Shown one piece after another: positions 1 through 6,668 of a DNA stretch of 10,137 bases. How positions within the stretch are numbered: the first letter of the stretch is position 1; every line of letters begins with the position of its first letter. A program made the translations under genes and the position numbers. The stretch is from Synechococcaceae cyanobacterium RL_1_2 (GTDB lineage: Bacteria; Cyanobacteriota; Cyanobacteriia; Cyanobacteriales; JAAUPO01), in assembly GCA_012033095.1 (NCBI GenBank), contig JAAUPO010000039.1, positions 1 to 10,137 on the forward strand, written 5' to 3'. The notes beneath the pieces were generated by a model. The model ran no database searches. It worked only from the letters and a program-made list of their open reading frames with translations, and had not been told where the DNA came from.

Positions 1-221
1 TAGTGGCGATTCCCCAGGCCTATATCGAAGCGATCGAGATGATCCTGTTTCCCCATCGGTTTGAGGAAGTAACCATGGAACAGGTTAGCCCCGATCGCTC
101 CCCTGGGTTGAGGTTCATCGACATCTTTGTCATCACCTTTACCCCCAAAACCATTGTGATTCAATATCACGATCAAGGTTTCTATGAAATTCATCGAGTT
201 ACAAGGAGGAGAAAGCCATGA
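1..221 (+). CDS. mnhE: Na+/H+ antiporter subunit E (MnhE/MrpE), C-terminal part only
   Basis: This is the C-terminal end of an Mnh/Mrp antiporter subunit E. The frame is open to the left edge of the window, so the GTG at base 3 is probably an internal codon and the true start lies upstream. The visible 70 or so residues are the soluble tail that follows the membrane helices in MnhE: a FVITFTPKTIVIQY stretch followed by a YEIHRVTRRR basic end, a pattern typical of cyanobacterial MnhE. Subunit E is a small membrane subunit of the multi-subunit Na+/H+ antiporter used in salt and pH tolerance. Its stop codon overlaps the mnhF start (ATGA), which indicates translational coupling. The identification rests on the tail motif and on the F, G and B genes that follow. 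Confidence 0.8.
   Translation, partial: VAIPQAYIEAIEMILFPHRFEEVTMEQVSPDRSPGLRFIDIFVITFTPKTIVIQYHDQGFYEIHRVTRRRKP
203..210 (+). promoter_or_regulatory. Strong Shine-Dalgarno site of mnhF
   Basis: AAGGAGGA ends 7 bases before the mnhF ATG at 218 and lies inside the last codons of mnhE. It fixes the mnhF start and supports coupled translation of E and F. Most other genes in this window have no recognisable Shine-Dalgarno site, so this one stands out. Confidence 0.85.
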
Positions 222-475
222 ATTGGATTATGGCCGTGATGATCCTAACGTTATTGATTCCCATCTATGAAGCTTGGCAGGATGATGATATTTGGCAAAA
301 ACTATTAGCCTTCAGTAGCATTGCCGCAAAAACTTCCATCATGATTTTAGTGGTATCCGTCATGCGGGATGACTGGATGATTGGCGTTACGGGAGTATTG
401 GTACTAACAGTGGGAAATGCAGCCTTGATGCTCCTCGCCCACATCATTAAACGCTTAAACTCCGCCGATACCTAA
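218..475 (+). CDS. mnhF: Na+/H+ antiporter subunit F (MnhF/MrpF)
   Basis: A protein of 85 residues with three predicted membrane helices, at about 3-18, 28-48 and 54-76. This matches the size and topology of MnhF/MrpF, a small subunit of the Mnh/Mrp antiporter complex in the cytoplasmic membrane. An acidic loop (QDDD, residues 21-24) and a charged RDD after helix 2 separate the helices. The start at 218 is supported by a strong Shine-Dalgarno site, and the gene overlaps mnhE by 4 bases. The next subunit gene, mnhG, begins only after 326 bases, whereas F and G are usually close or overlapping. The family call rests on gene order and topology more than on a unique motif. Confidence 0.8.
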   Translation: MNWIMAVMILTLLIPIYEAWQDDDIWQKLLAFSSIAAKTSIMILVVSVMRDDWMIGVTGVLVLTVGNAALMLLAHIIKRLNSADT

Positions 476-801
476 ACCCATAAGTGGTTTCTAAGTGGTT
501 TCCTTCATCCCCAATGCCATGATTGGCTTTTGGCTACATCGATCGCAGATCTCCTCTAACCCATAATAACTACCTCATCATTAATCACTAACTAATAAAA
601 CTAATAACCCATCAAACACTTAAACCATGCTTTTTCCTAATGCTCCCCCAATGATGCACCCCAATTATTTTTAATAAAACTTTCTTGCTAACTCGGCCTT
701 AAACCCTTACAACGGTTACGAAAAAAATCCCTAGTTTGTGCCCAGTACATTCTTGCCTCATCCCCCAACTTTGTCCTCAAGCCCTTTATTTTCCTTGATC
801 T
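476..801 (+). other. 326-base spacer inside the mnh operon with a G-free tract
   Basis: No gene is visible here; the longest open stretches are short and have no family resemblance. An 11-base unit TAAGTGGTTTC occurs twice in tandem (481-502). Bases 549-628 contain no G at all on the coding strand, and the spacer as a whole is rich in C, A and T. There is no T-tract hairpin to suggest termination after mnhF. The spacer could contain a promoter for mnhG or act as an unstructured leader, but I cannot point to -35/-10 boxes. Confidence 0.6.
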
Positions 802-1107
802 ATGGTTATCAACATTCTTAGCTATGGCTGTATTATCCTCGGAGTGATTTTTTGGTTATGGGGAACGATCCCCCTACTAGGTCACCGATCGCTGCTCTTT
901 AAACTCCATAGCTTATCTGTGGCGGATACCCTCGGCTCCATGGCCATTGTGTTTGGTCTGTTATTGCATATTTCCCGTGAATGGCCTCTGTTGTTACTAG
1001 CCTTGTTCGGTTTAATGATTTGGAACACGCTCTTAAGCTACGTTTTAGCCTATTGCTCTAGTAAAACCGATCCCCACCGATCGTCATTGAGGACAACTAT
1101 TAAATAG
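802..1107 (+). CDS. mnhG: Na+/H+ antiporter subunit G (MnhG/MrpG)
   Basis: A protein of 101 residues with three membrane helices, at about 3-24, 43-59 and 61-86. The segment LLFKLHSLSVADTLGSM (residues 31-47) matches the MnhG/MrpG hallmark, normally written as R-L-H-x(3)-K-A-D-T-L-G. MnhG is a small membrane subunit of the Mnh/Mrp Na+/H+ antiporter. An in-frame stop at 796-798 means the ATG at 802 is the first possible start; there is no Shine-Dalgarno site. The C-terminal 15 residues form a basic, hydrophilic tail. The DUF4040 subunit gene follows after 33 bases. Confidence 0.88.
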   Translation: MVINILSYGCIILGVIFWLWGTIPLLGHRSLLFKLHSLSVADTLGSMAIVFGLLLHISREWPLLLLALFGLMIWNTLLSYVLAYCSSKTDPHRSSLRTTIK

Positions 1108-1140
1108 TAATAAATAGTACAACTTACAGCATTAAACACT

Positions 1141-1614
1141 ATGGATGATCTCTTACTTATTCCGCTCATCGCCCTATTACCTTTAATGGCAGGGGTTTTG
1201 ATGCTCCAGGTTAATCCTTACCATGCCCTAGTTTTAAGGGGATTACTGGGGGCCATAGCCGCTTTAATTTATGCCCTATTAGGGGCGGCGGATGTGGCCT
1301 TAACCGAAGCGTTGGTGGGGACGATGCTATCCATTACCTTGTACGCGATCGCGGTGAGATCCTCCCTGTGCATGAAATTAGGCGTAATTGAACATACCCT
1401 GGATTCCGAAAATCTCCCCTCCCAGCATCAAGAACTAATCAAACAAGTAAGGCGCATCCTCAATAAATACCACCTTCGCCTTGAGCTTCACCCCTATCCC
1501 GATCAAGCCACGTTAGAAGCCGCCCTCAACAATAAAGAAGTTCATACGATCTATAAAGATGACCTCTTTCAAACCAGAATTAACCGACTATATGATTTTC
1601 TCCATCAACCCTAG
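1141..1614 (+). CDS. DUF4040 / MbhD-like antiporter subunit
   Basis: A protein of 157 residues. The first ~72 residues are membrane-embedded and carry the DUF4040 (MbhD-like) signature, here LLGAADVALTEALVGTMLS, known from the C-terminal region of MrpA and from membrane-bound hydrogenase subunit D. In Mrp and complex I-like assemblies this segment adds to the proton or ion path near the antiporter modules. In many cyanobacteria it is a separate small gene rather than part of MrpA. Residues 75-157 form a charged, soluble extension that I do not recognise. The ATG at 1141 follows mnhG by 33 bases, with no Shine-Dalgarno site. Its position between mnhG and mnhB supports membership of the complex. 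Confidence 0.82.
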   Translation: MDDLLLIPLIALLPLMAGVLMLQVNPYHALVLRGLLGAIAALIYALLGAADVALTEALVGTMLSITLYAIAVRSSLCMKLGVIEHTLDSENLPSQHQELIKQVRRILNKYHLRLELHPYPDQATLEAALNNKEVHTIYKDDLFQTRINRLYDFLHQP

Positions 1615-1913
1615 CCCCCCAAACATTGTAGTCGAACTAATCTCAACTCCCTTACCCTCCACTGCGGCTTCGACAAAAACATAAACAATACAAACAATAT
1701 AAACAATATAAAAATCACAAAAGAGGCATTCCCATTAACAACTCAACTTACTCTTAGCCAGAAGGCTGTGGCCAAGGCATTGCTAAACAGGGAACGTTAA
1801 CCCAGTTCATCATGGTGTCATGGTTAATGCAATGTATAAAGTCCCCATCATCATCATTAAATTCCCCGTTCCTAACCTTCATCCTATTCCCCATCCCTAA
1901 CCGCTTTACCCCT
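1615..1913 (+). other. ~300-base spacer before mnhB, G-poor, with short tandem repeats
   Basis: The open frame extends upstream of mnhB to 1812, but that part encodes a Pro/Ser-rich stretch with no membrane-subunit character, so I treat it as non-coding. The spacer has three G-poor runs: no G in 1635-1663, none in 1673-1722, and only two in 1842-1915. No terminator or clear promoter is visible. Confidence 0.5.
1681..1716 (+). repeat. 9-bp tandem repeat, about four units
   Basis: ATAAACAAT, ACAAACAAT, ATAAACAAT and a degenerate ATAAAAATC follow one another without gaps in the spacer between the DUF4040 gene and mnhB. The short array could vary in copy number between strains; no function is evident. 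Confidence 0.75.
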
Positions 1914-2573
1914 ATGAAATGGATCTACCTTGCCGTCGGCGTTGTTTTATATTGTCAAATACTTGTCTTGACCGATATTACTCCCCACCATAGCGGAGAT
2001 TTAGTCGCTGTAATTGCGAAAGAAAGCGAAGTGCCTAGTGCGGTGGCGGGGATTATTTTGCGTAATCGCCTCTATGACACCATGTTTGAGGTCGTCGTAT
2101 TTACGATCGCCATCATGGGGGTCAAATTTTTATTAGCCAACGAAAAACCTCCCCATCAAATCTATCAACTACCGGATCAACCTTCCATTATTCTGGCCCG
2201 GTTAGGGGCAACCATTACGGCCCTAGTGAGTGTGGAGCTAGCCCTAAAAGGTCACCTTAGTCCGGGGGGAGGTTTTGCTGCGGGGGTAGCAGGAGGTACC
2301 GCGATCGGTCTAGTGGCGATTACTTCTTCCCCCCAATGGATGGACAAAATTTATAAACGATGGAACGCAGCCCTTTTGGAAAAATTATCCGTGATTGGCT
2401 TTATCGCCATTTCCATTGTGATGTTTATTAGTTACCAATTTCCCACCACTGCCCTAGCCCCTTTAGCTGGTGGGCTCTTTATCCCGTTATTAAATGTAAT
2501 CGTGGCCCTAAAAGTAGCCCTAGGCTCCTGGTCAGCCATGATCCTGTTTATTCGTTATCGAGGCTTATTTTAA
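1914..2573 (+). CDS. mnhB: Na+/H+ antiporter subunit B (MnhB/MrpB) with MbhE-like N-terminal part
   Basis: A protein of 219 residues from the ATG at 1914. The start at 1914 is chosen because the protein then begins with a membrane helix (MKWIYLAVGVVLYCQILVL); the frame stays open to 1812 but adds a 34-residue Pro/Ser-rich segment unlike the family. Residues 35-75 (SAVAGIILRNRLYDTMFEVVVF) resemble MbhE, the segment that in MrpA-type proteins follows the DUF4040 part. Residues ~90-219 are the MnhB domain, with the signature GHLSPGGGFAAGVAGG. Four to six membrane helices are expected. It acts with subunits E, F, G and the DUF4040 protein in the cytoplasmic membrane. It ends the operon, and the sequence downstream is degenerate. 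Confidence 0.88.
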   Translation: MKWIYLAVGVVLYCQILVLTDITPHHSGDLVAVIAKESEVPSAVAGIILRNRLYDTMFEVVVFTIAIMGVKFLLANEKPPHQIYQLPDQPSIILARLGATITALVSVELALKGHLSPGGGFAAGVAGGTAIGLVAITSSPQWMDKIYKRWNAALLEKLSVIGFIAISIVMFISYQFPTTALAPLAGGLFIPLLNVIVALKVALGSWSAMILFIRYRGLF

Positions 2574-2594
2574 GGAGTTGATCGCCTTAACTAG

Positions 2595-2738
2595 GGGCAC
2601 TTATACCCACCCCATCAATTAAGTGAAGCTACAAATAAAAATCCCCTGGGTAAGCCGGCCTATCTCGATCCAGCATTCCACTATGTTGAAGTCAAACCTT
2701 GGCAAGATATAGTCTTTGGGGATAATTATGGGAAATAA
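2595..2738 (+). pseudogene. Possible C-terminal remnant of an unrecognised gene
   Basis: A frame of 47 codons runs from an in-frame TAG (2592-2594) to a TAA at 2736 and contains no ATG, GTG or TTG. The peptide reads like ordinary soluble protein, for example PAYLDPAFHYVEVKPWQDI, with aromatic and charged residues mixed rather than low complexity. This suggests the tail of a gene whose upstream part has been lost. Its stop codon lies inside the left direct repeat of the composite at 2734-2868. I do not recognise the family. A chance open frame of this length is possible. Confidence 0.25.
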
Positions 2739-2868
2739 ATAGACGTAAAATTATCGGTAGTGCTAAAGCTGTAAGGATATTTAGACCCAGGATAATTGAT
2801 GATCAAGGGGTTTAATCTTCCTGATCCTTACTTGTATAGAACTACCAATAAATAGACGTACAATTATC
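2734..2868. repeat. Composite: 22-bp direct repeats flanking a 91-bp imperfect palindrome
   Basis: AATAAATAGACGTAaAATTATC at 2734-2755 recurs as AATAAATAGACGTAcAATTATC at 2847-2868, 21 of 22 bases identical. The 91 bases between them start with GGTAGT (2756-2761) and end with ACTACC (2841-2846). A second inverted pair lies inside these: GTAAGGAT (2771-2778) with ATCCTTAC (2824-2831). In addition, GGATAATTG (2790-2798) is the inverse of CAATTATCC (2861-2869) in the right repeat. The inverted ends abut the direct repeats exactly. It resembles a small palindromic insertion, although 22 bases is long for a target duplication. Confidence 0.7.
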
Positions 2869-2942
2869 CTATGGGAAGGAACCAAAATCCCATACTAAAT
2901 CAAATTGACTATAAGATTTGTTCCCCTGTTGATCAAAGTTTT

Positions 2943-3053
2943 AGGACTTACGCACAAGCCCCCTAAATCTCCCAAATTGGGGGGAATTGCTTGAACGATT
3001 GTCCCCAAACATCATGATTCCTAGGACAGAATCGAAATTTTTGCGTAAGTCCT
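2943..3053 (-). mobile_element. MITE-like element, copy 1 (reverse orientation)
   Basis: A 111-bp unit with perfect 12-bp inverted ends, AGGACTTACGCA and TGCGTAAGTCCT. Read on the minus strand it matches the other three copies along its length, including the conserved block GGGGACAATCGTTCAAGC. Near its other end lies a palindromic core, CCCCAAATTTGGG. It encodes no protein. It lies 124 bases beyond the stop of the vWA lipoprotein gene. No target duplication is obvious. It is probably a non-autonomous derivative of an insertion sequence that is not present in this window. Confidence 0.85.
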
Positions 3054-3177
3054 GACTTTTTGTTTAAGTCCCAACCATTAATTGTGACCAAAATTACTGA
3101 AATCCTCATGGTCTCGTTGTCAATATTCAATCCCCATTTTATAACTGGAATGGGGGTTAAATACTGATAGACCCTAG

Positions 3178-4630
3178 CTATTTTTGAATGCCATAGCACA
3201 GTAAACCAATGGGGGCTCCAGCATTTGTCTGATCGCTCATCACATCAAAGGATATGTCTTTAAGTTGGGTCATAAACCTAGCAAAATTTTGGGTGCGGGC
3301 TCCATTTTGGTCATTAACTTTTTGCCAACTCCAATCCTGCCACCAGAGAGGGGTTTCTAAGGACTCAACACCAATTTTGGTTTGGTATAGATAGACTCCA
3401 TCATAATCAATGGCATCGGTATTTAATTTGCTAACAATGGTTAATTGTTCCTGGGATGGGGTTAAGGTTAAATCTTCTACCTTCAATGCGGAAGTTAGAT
3501 TGGCATCATTACTGGGTTCAAATTGGGAATAGCCATCGAATACTTGTACACCGATCGCGCTGGCCAAAGCAGTTGGTTCAAAGGCTAAACTATAGGGGAC
3601 TTTATTCACTGGGACTTCAAAGGTGAGGTTTTGTTCACTGGAGCCATTTGGTAAAATTTGAAATAATTGGTAGGGATTATTACCCTCATTTTCCACCACA
3701 ACCCCCTTTACCAGTAATCAAATCTGGTTGAGTTAAATTCCCTCCCATTTCCTTCGGTTCATTAAGGCTAATCAACGGTTCAGTTAATCGATCGGAGGGG
3801 AACAGAGTTAAATAACCTTGGCTACCGTTAGTTAAGTCAGGGGTTTTGGCTGCAATTTTTTCAAAGTAATGGGCCACATCCGCTGTAGGCCCAACAAACA
3901 AGACATAAAACGGCCGGTAGCGATCGCTAGTTTGGGCTGTAGTGTCATAGTTCCGTGCTTGCAATCCCCCCTGGGTATTATTTAAGTAAATTTTGCCAGC
4001 AAATTCACTTTTAACTGCCCAAACTCCCACTGCATAACGTTTATCTTGATTCAAGTAATGTTGCTGCAAATTGCTGGTAAGTTTAGTGACATCTCCGTCA
4101 TCCTGCTCTAAGTCAGTAACGATGACAATTAAATTATCTAAATCCTTATCCCCTGATGGTGGCTTAATGGCTTCATGGATGGGGCTGGATACTTCAGGGA
4201 ACCCAGGATTAGTGCCATCATAGAACCCTGGTAATTCAGCTTGGCGAAAACCAGAACGATCAATGGCTGGATTTTCTTGGCCAATCCGAAAATAGCTAAC
4301 TTCCGGTTTAATAGCACGAAGACCGCGATCGAGGGCTAAAATATCCCCCAACGTTTTCAGGGCCTCTCCATAATAACTATCCCGAGATTGAACATAACCC
4401 AACATCGAGCCACTACCATCGACATATAAAGAAATATTCAGTTTTGGATCAGGAACCACCTGAGTACTTGCCGTTTGTTTTCCTTGTCCTTCTGGGTTAA
4501 TGGATTGAGCCATGGTTGCTTCTGGTAAAACACATTCCGGATTAAGGGAAACTGGACTACGACAAGCGTTTAATCCTATGGTGATAAATCCAAGGGCAAA
4601 AATAGTCTTAATTGGTTGATATCGGTACAC
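3178..4630 (-). pseudogene. von Willebrand factor A domain lipoprotein, interrupted by a one-base frameshift
   Basis: The gene starts with GTG at 4630 (an in-frame stop lies just upstream) and encodes a lipoprotein signal: a hydrophobic stretch ending in LNAC, with Cys23 as the lipidation site. A linker leads to a vWA domain with the metal-binding motif DGSGSM (Asp71, Ser73, Ser75) and a later IVTDLEQDDGD strand. The frame stops at 3686, but the neighbouring frame continues from ~3699 to a stop at 3178. Removing one base from the G5 run (3702-3706 on the + strand) joins the two as KGVVVENEG, giving 483 residues in all. The product would be anchored in the membrane facing the periplasm and would bind a metal-dependent partner; its partner is unknown. 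The break may be a sequencing error, real inactivation, or, less likely, slippage. Confidence 0.75.
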
Positions 4631-4759
4631 GTTAGCTTGGTTATTTGATCAGTTTAATTGCTGGTTACATCATAGGCGATCGGGAAAAAACACGCTCTAA
4701 ATCCTCAATCACAACAATTAGGAATTGAAGAAGTAATCCTTTATAGTTTTTTCTTGTTC

Positions 4760-4880
4760 AGGACTTACGCAAAAATTTCAATTCTGTCCGGGGAACCATG
4801 CTGTTTGGAGATGTTTGGAGACAATCATTCAAGCAATTCCCCCAAATTTGGAGGATTTAGGGGGCTTGTGCGTAAGTTCT
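4760..4880 (+). mobile_element. MITE-like element, copy 2
   Basis: A 121-bp unit starting AGGACTTACGCA and ending TGCGTAAGTTCT (one mismatch in the ends). It is about 10 bases longer than copies 1 and 3 because TGTTTGGAGA is duplicated in tandem at 4802-4821. It lies between the divergent vWA and receiver-like genes, where their promoters would be expected, so it may have altered or supplied promoter sequence. Confidence 0.85.
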
Positions 4881-4964
4881 ATTGTTATGTAAAGAAAATA
4901 TAAATACATCATCGAGAATATTTAGCTCTACTATGGTTGCACAAGCTAATGCCCTTTTTAATAA

Positions 4965-4994
4965 GGCCTTTAATAAGGCCGTTTTAATTTTTTT
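4965..4994 (+). terminator. Hairpin plus T-rich tract upstream of the receiver-like gene
   Basis: GGCCTT (4965-4970) and AAGGCC (4975-4980) form a 6-bp stem with a TAAT loop, followed by GTTTTAATTTTTTT. This looks like an intrinsic terminator and ends 16 bases before the ATG at 5011. No gene precedes it on this strand, so if real it would act as an attenuator or block read-through from MITE copy 2. The stem is short, and the arrangement may be fortuitous. Confidence 0.35.
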
Positions 4995-5010
4995 AATTGT
5001 CATTAATGCA

Positions 5011-6116
5011 ATGGATACAATTGTAATTTTTGAGCAGGAAGAATTTGATCTTGAGCCCCTTTTTCATTTTTTACAAAGTCAGGGCTATCAAGTAACCTTG
5101 GAAAAAATTACACATATTAGAGCGATCTCTAAAGGCTTAAATCGAGAAAATGTCATTAAAACTATTGACAAATTACAACCACAACTAATTCTAGTCACTG
5201 CAACGGAAACGGATCCTTGGGGCTTAGAATTATTAACGATTCTCAAACAAGATATTAATCTTAGCTCTATTACCTTGATTGTAATCAGTGATAATTTAGC
5301 TTTGTGGCGGCAAGCAATGGAAAATCAAGCCGATGATTTTTTGATTACCACCCATGATTTAACAAATTACGATAAAGCGATCAAAGCTAGGTTAAAACCA
5401 CCGGATGTAACGGAGCGGACTAACACAAGGATTAAGGATTCATTACATCTGATTACTAAGCCATTATTAGAACAATTTAATACAACTATTACTAATATTA
5501 TTGCTACAACCCAACTATTGCAGCTTAATAGCAATAAGTCAGTTACAACGCAACAGTTAAGCACGATTAAACTTTTAAAGGATTCAGCTTTTCGCCTCAA
5601 TAATGTCTTAGAAAAGAGCAACTTATTTTGTGATCTTTTGCTCTATCAAAATAATTGTATTCATAATGAATTCATAACATTTTCTATTCAAGAAGTAATT
5701 GATTTCAAAATCAAAAAATTCCTTCCTCCAACCATAAAAACGGAATCCTTAACTATTGAATTAGAAAATTTTCATGTCAAAATTTTATGCAGTCACTTTA
5801 GTCAGCTATTAGATTGTTTTTTGAGTACACCTTTGGCAAAGTCACCCCTAATAGCACCGTACATATTAATAGTTTTGTTGATCATAATTTGTACTATTTG
5901 GCAGTGTCTTTACAGCACCATCTTTTTACGGAGGAAGAAATTTATAAAGTCAATAAGTTTCAATTTAACCTAACAAACTTAAGTTTTATTATTGATATTT
6001 CCTTAATCAAGCTATTAACTGATTTTTATCAAGGTCAATTTTTTATTGAACCAAATCAAACCTCAACAGTCATCATTAAATTAGCCTTACCCGTTACGGA
6101 GATGAATTTTAATTGA
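5011..6116 (+). pseudogene. Degenerate receiver / histidine-kinase-like protein, interrupted by a one-base frameshift
   Basis: From ATG 5011 (MDTIVIF, a typical first strand of a receiver domain) the frame covers a receiver-like fold in residues ~1-130. The usual phosphorylated Asp after LILV is Thr63, placed by the conserved Gly-Leu eight residues later. Residues ~145-220 resemble a dimerisation helix pair (EQFNTTITNIIATTQLL), with Glu where the catalytic His would be. The C-terminal part resembles an HATPase fold, but the N-box Asn is Cys (LLDC) and no glycine boxes are visible. The frame shifts at the T6 run 5817-5822; adding one T joins LLDC to FFEYTFGKV and gives 368 residues, ending at 6116. 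In-frame starts at 4882 (TTG) and 4933 (ATG) would add a low-quality leader. Even with the frame repaired it should be catalytically inactive, perhaps a regulatory scaffold. Confidence 0.6.
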
Positions 6117-6135
6117 TTTTAATTGATTTTAATTA
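6107..6135 (+). repeat. 10-bp AT-rich tandem repeat at the gene end
   Basis: The unit AATTGATTTT recurs in close to three tandem copies across the stop codon of the receiver-like gene. It is a simple AT-rich repeat likely to slip in replication, with no evident function. Confidence 0.6.
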
Positions 6136-6278
6136 AATCAAAATTTTTAAACTAGTTGAAACCTTTGGTCAGCCAATTGACGATCGCCAAAATTGCCATA
6201 ATAGTGAGTAATTATTCTACTTAGTTAATTTAGACTTAGAGAGATTAAAAGCTATTATGATAACTATTCCCAAAAAAC

Positions 6279-6314
6279 AAAAACCTAGATTTTATGATCT
6301 TAATCTAGGTTTTT
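6279..6314. terminator. Bidirectional intrinsic terminator between the receiver-like gene and psaK
   Basis: AAAAACCTAGATT (6279-6291) pairs perfectly with AATCTAGGTTTTT (6302-6314) around a 10-base loop. On the + strand the stem ends in a T run; on the minus strand the T run continues as TTTTTGTTTTTT. It lies between convergent genes, 163 bases after the receiver-like stop and 94 bases after the psaK stop, and would end transcription of both. Confidence 0.85.
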
Positions 6315-6407
6315 ATATAATGTTTTTTAAAATCGAGCAATCTGTAATAAGTTTGGATCAATAATTTTAATTAAATCAAATTAAATGAAATTAAAATCCC
6401 CACAAAG

Positions 6408-6668
6408 TTAAAGCGCACCCATGCTAGCTAAGCCCAAAATTACACCAATACCGATAATGTGGCCGAGGCTAGTAGTCCCAAGGACAGCTCCTGCACTTAA
6501 ATTACCAAACATTTGGGGCATGGGCATCCCAGGACCAACATTGGGTTGTTGAATAGTAGCTTTGCCGATCGCGATCGCAACAATATTGCAAATAATCATC
6601 ACCACTGCAACCTTAGGACTCCATTCTAAAGTAGCTGGAATAGAAGTTAGTAATAGAGCGTTAATCAT
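6408..6668 (-). CDS. psaK: Photosystem I reaction centre subunit PsaK
   Basis: A protein of 86 residues with the PsaK layout: a short N-terminus (PATLEWSPKVAVVMI), helix 1 at ~18-37, a Gly/Pro-rich stromal loop, and helix 2 at ~60-82 beginning with TTSLGHIIGIG. PsaK is a peripheral thylakoid subunit of photosystem I with two helices, and in cyanobacteria it takes part in phycobilisome and IsiA antenna coupling. The first 8 or so residues may be removed, as in other cyanobacterial PsaK. AGGAG at 6678-6682 (minus strand) lies 9 bases before the ATG and supports the start. The gene stands alone, with its own leader and terminator. Two overlapping HIP1-type sites lie inside it near 6567-6578. Which PsaK paralogue this is cannot be told from the sequence alone. 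Confidence 0.93.
   Translation of the reverse strand: MINALLLTSIPATLEWSPKVAVVMIICNIVAIAIGKATIQQPNVGPGMPMPQMFGNLSAGAVLGTTSLGHIIGIGVILGLASMGAL

Larger units (their letters stand above)
2574..2942. other. Spacer with gene remnant and composite repeat
   Basis: This stretch between mnhB and the first MITE-like copy contains an open frame without a start codon (2595-2738) and a direct/inverted repeat composite (2734-2868), both listed separately. The last ~70 bases are AT-rich with nothing recognisable. Confidence 0.5.

Noticed and set aside
265..447. Minus-strand open frame inside mnhF
   Set aside because: Shadow of mnhF, which has a strong Shine-Dalgarno site and family-like hydropathy on the other strand.
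1812..1913. 34-residue upstream extension of mnhB
   Set aside because: Pro/Ser-rich, G-poor DNA with no resemblance to the family; the ATG at 1914 opens directly into the first helix.
2570..2590. TTAAGG/CCTTAA hairpin at the mnhB stop codon as a terminator
   Set aside because: The stem is only six base pairs and no T tract follows.
2734..2868. Two-repeat CRISPR-like unit
   Set aside because: Only two repeats, a 91-bp palindromic interval and no cas genes; the inverted structure does not fit a spacer.
2963..3199. Minus-strand open frame across MITE copy 1
   Set aside because: It reads through the mobile repeat and its flank and has no protein-like character; the repeat structure explains it.
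5367..5621. Minus-strand open frame inside the kinase-like gene
   Set aside because: Antisense shadow with no start signal or family resemblance.
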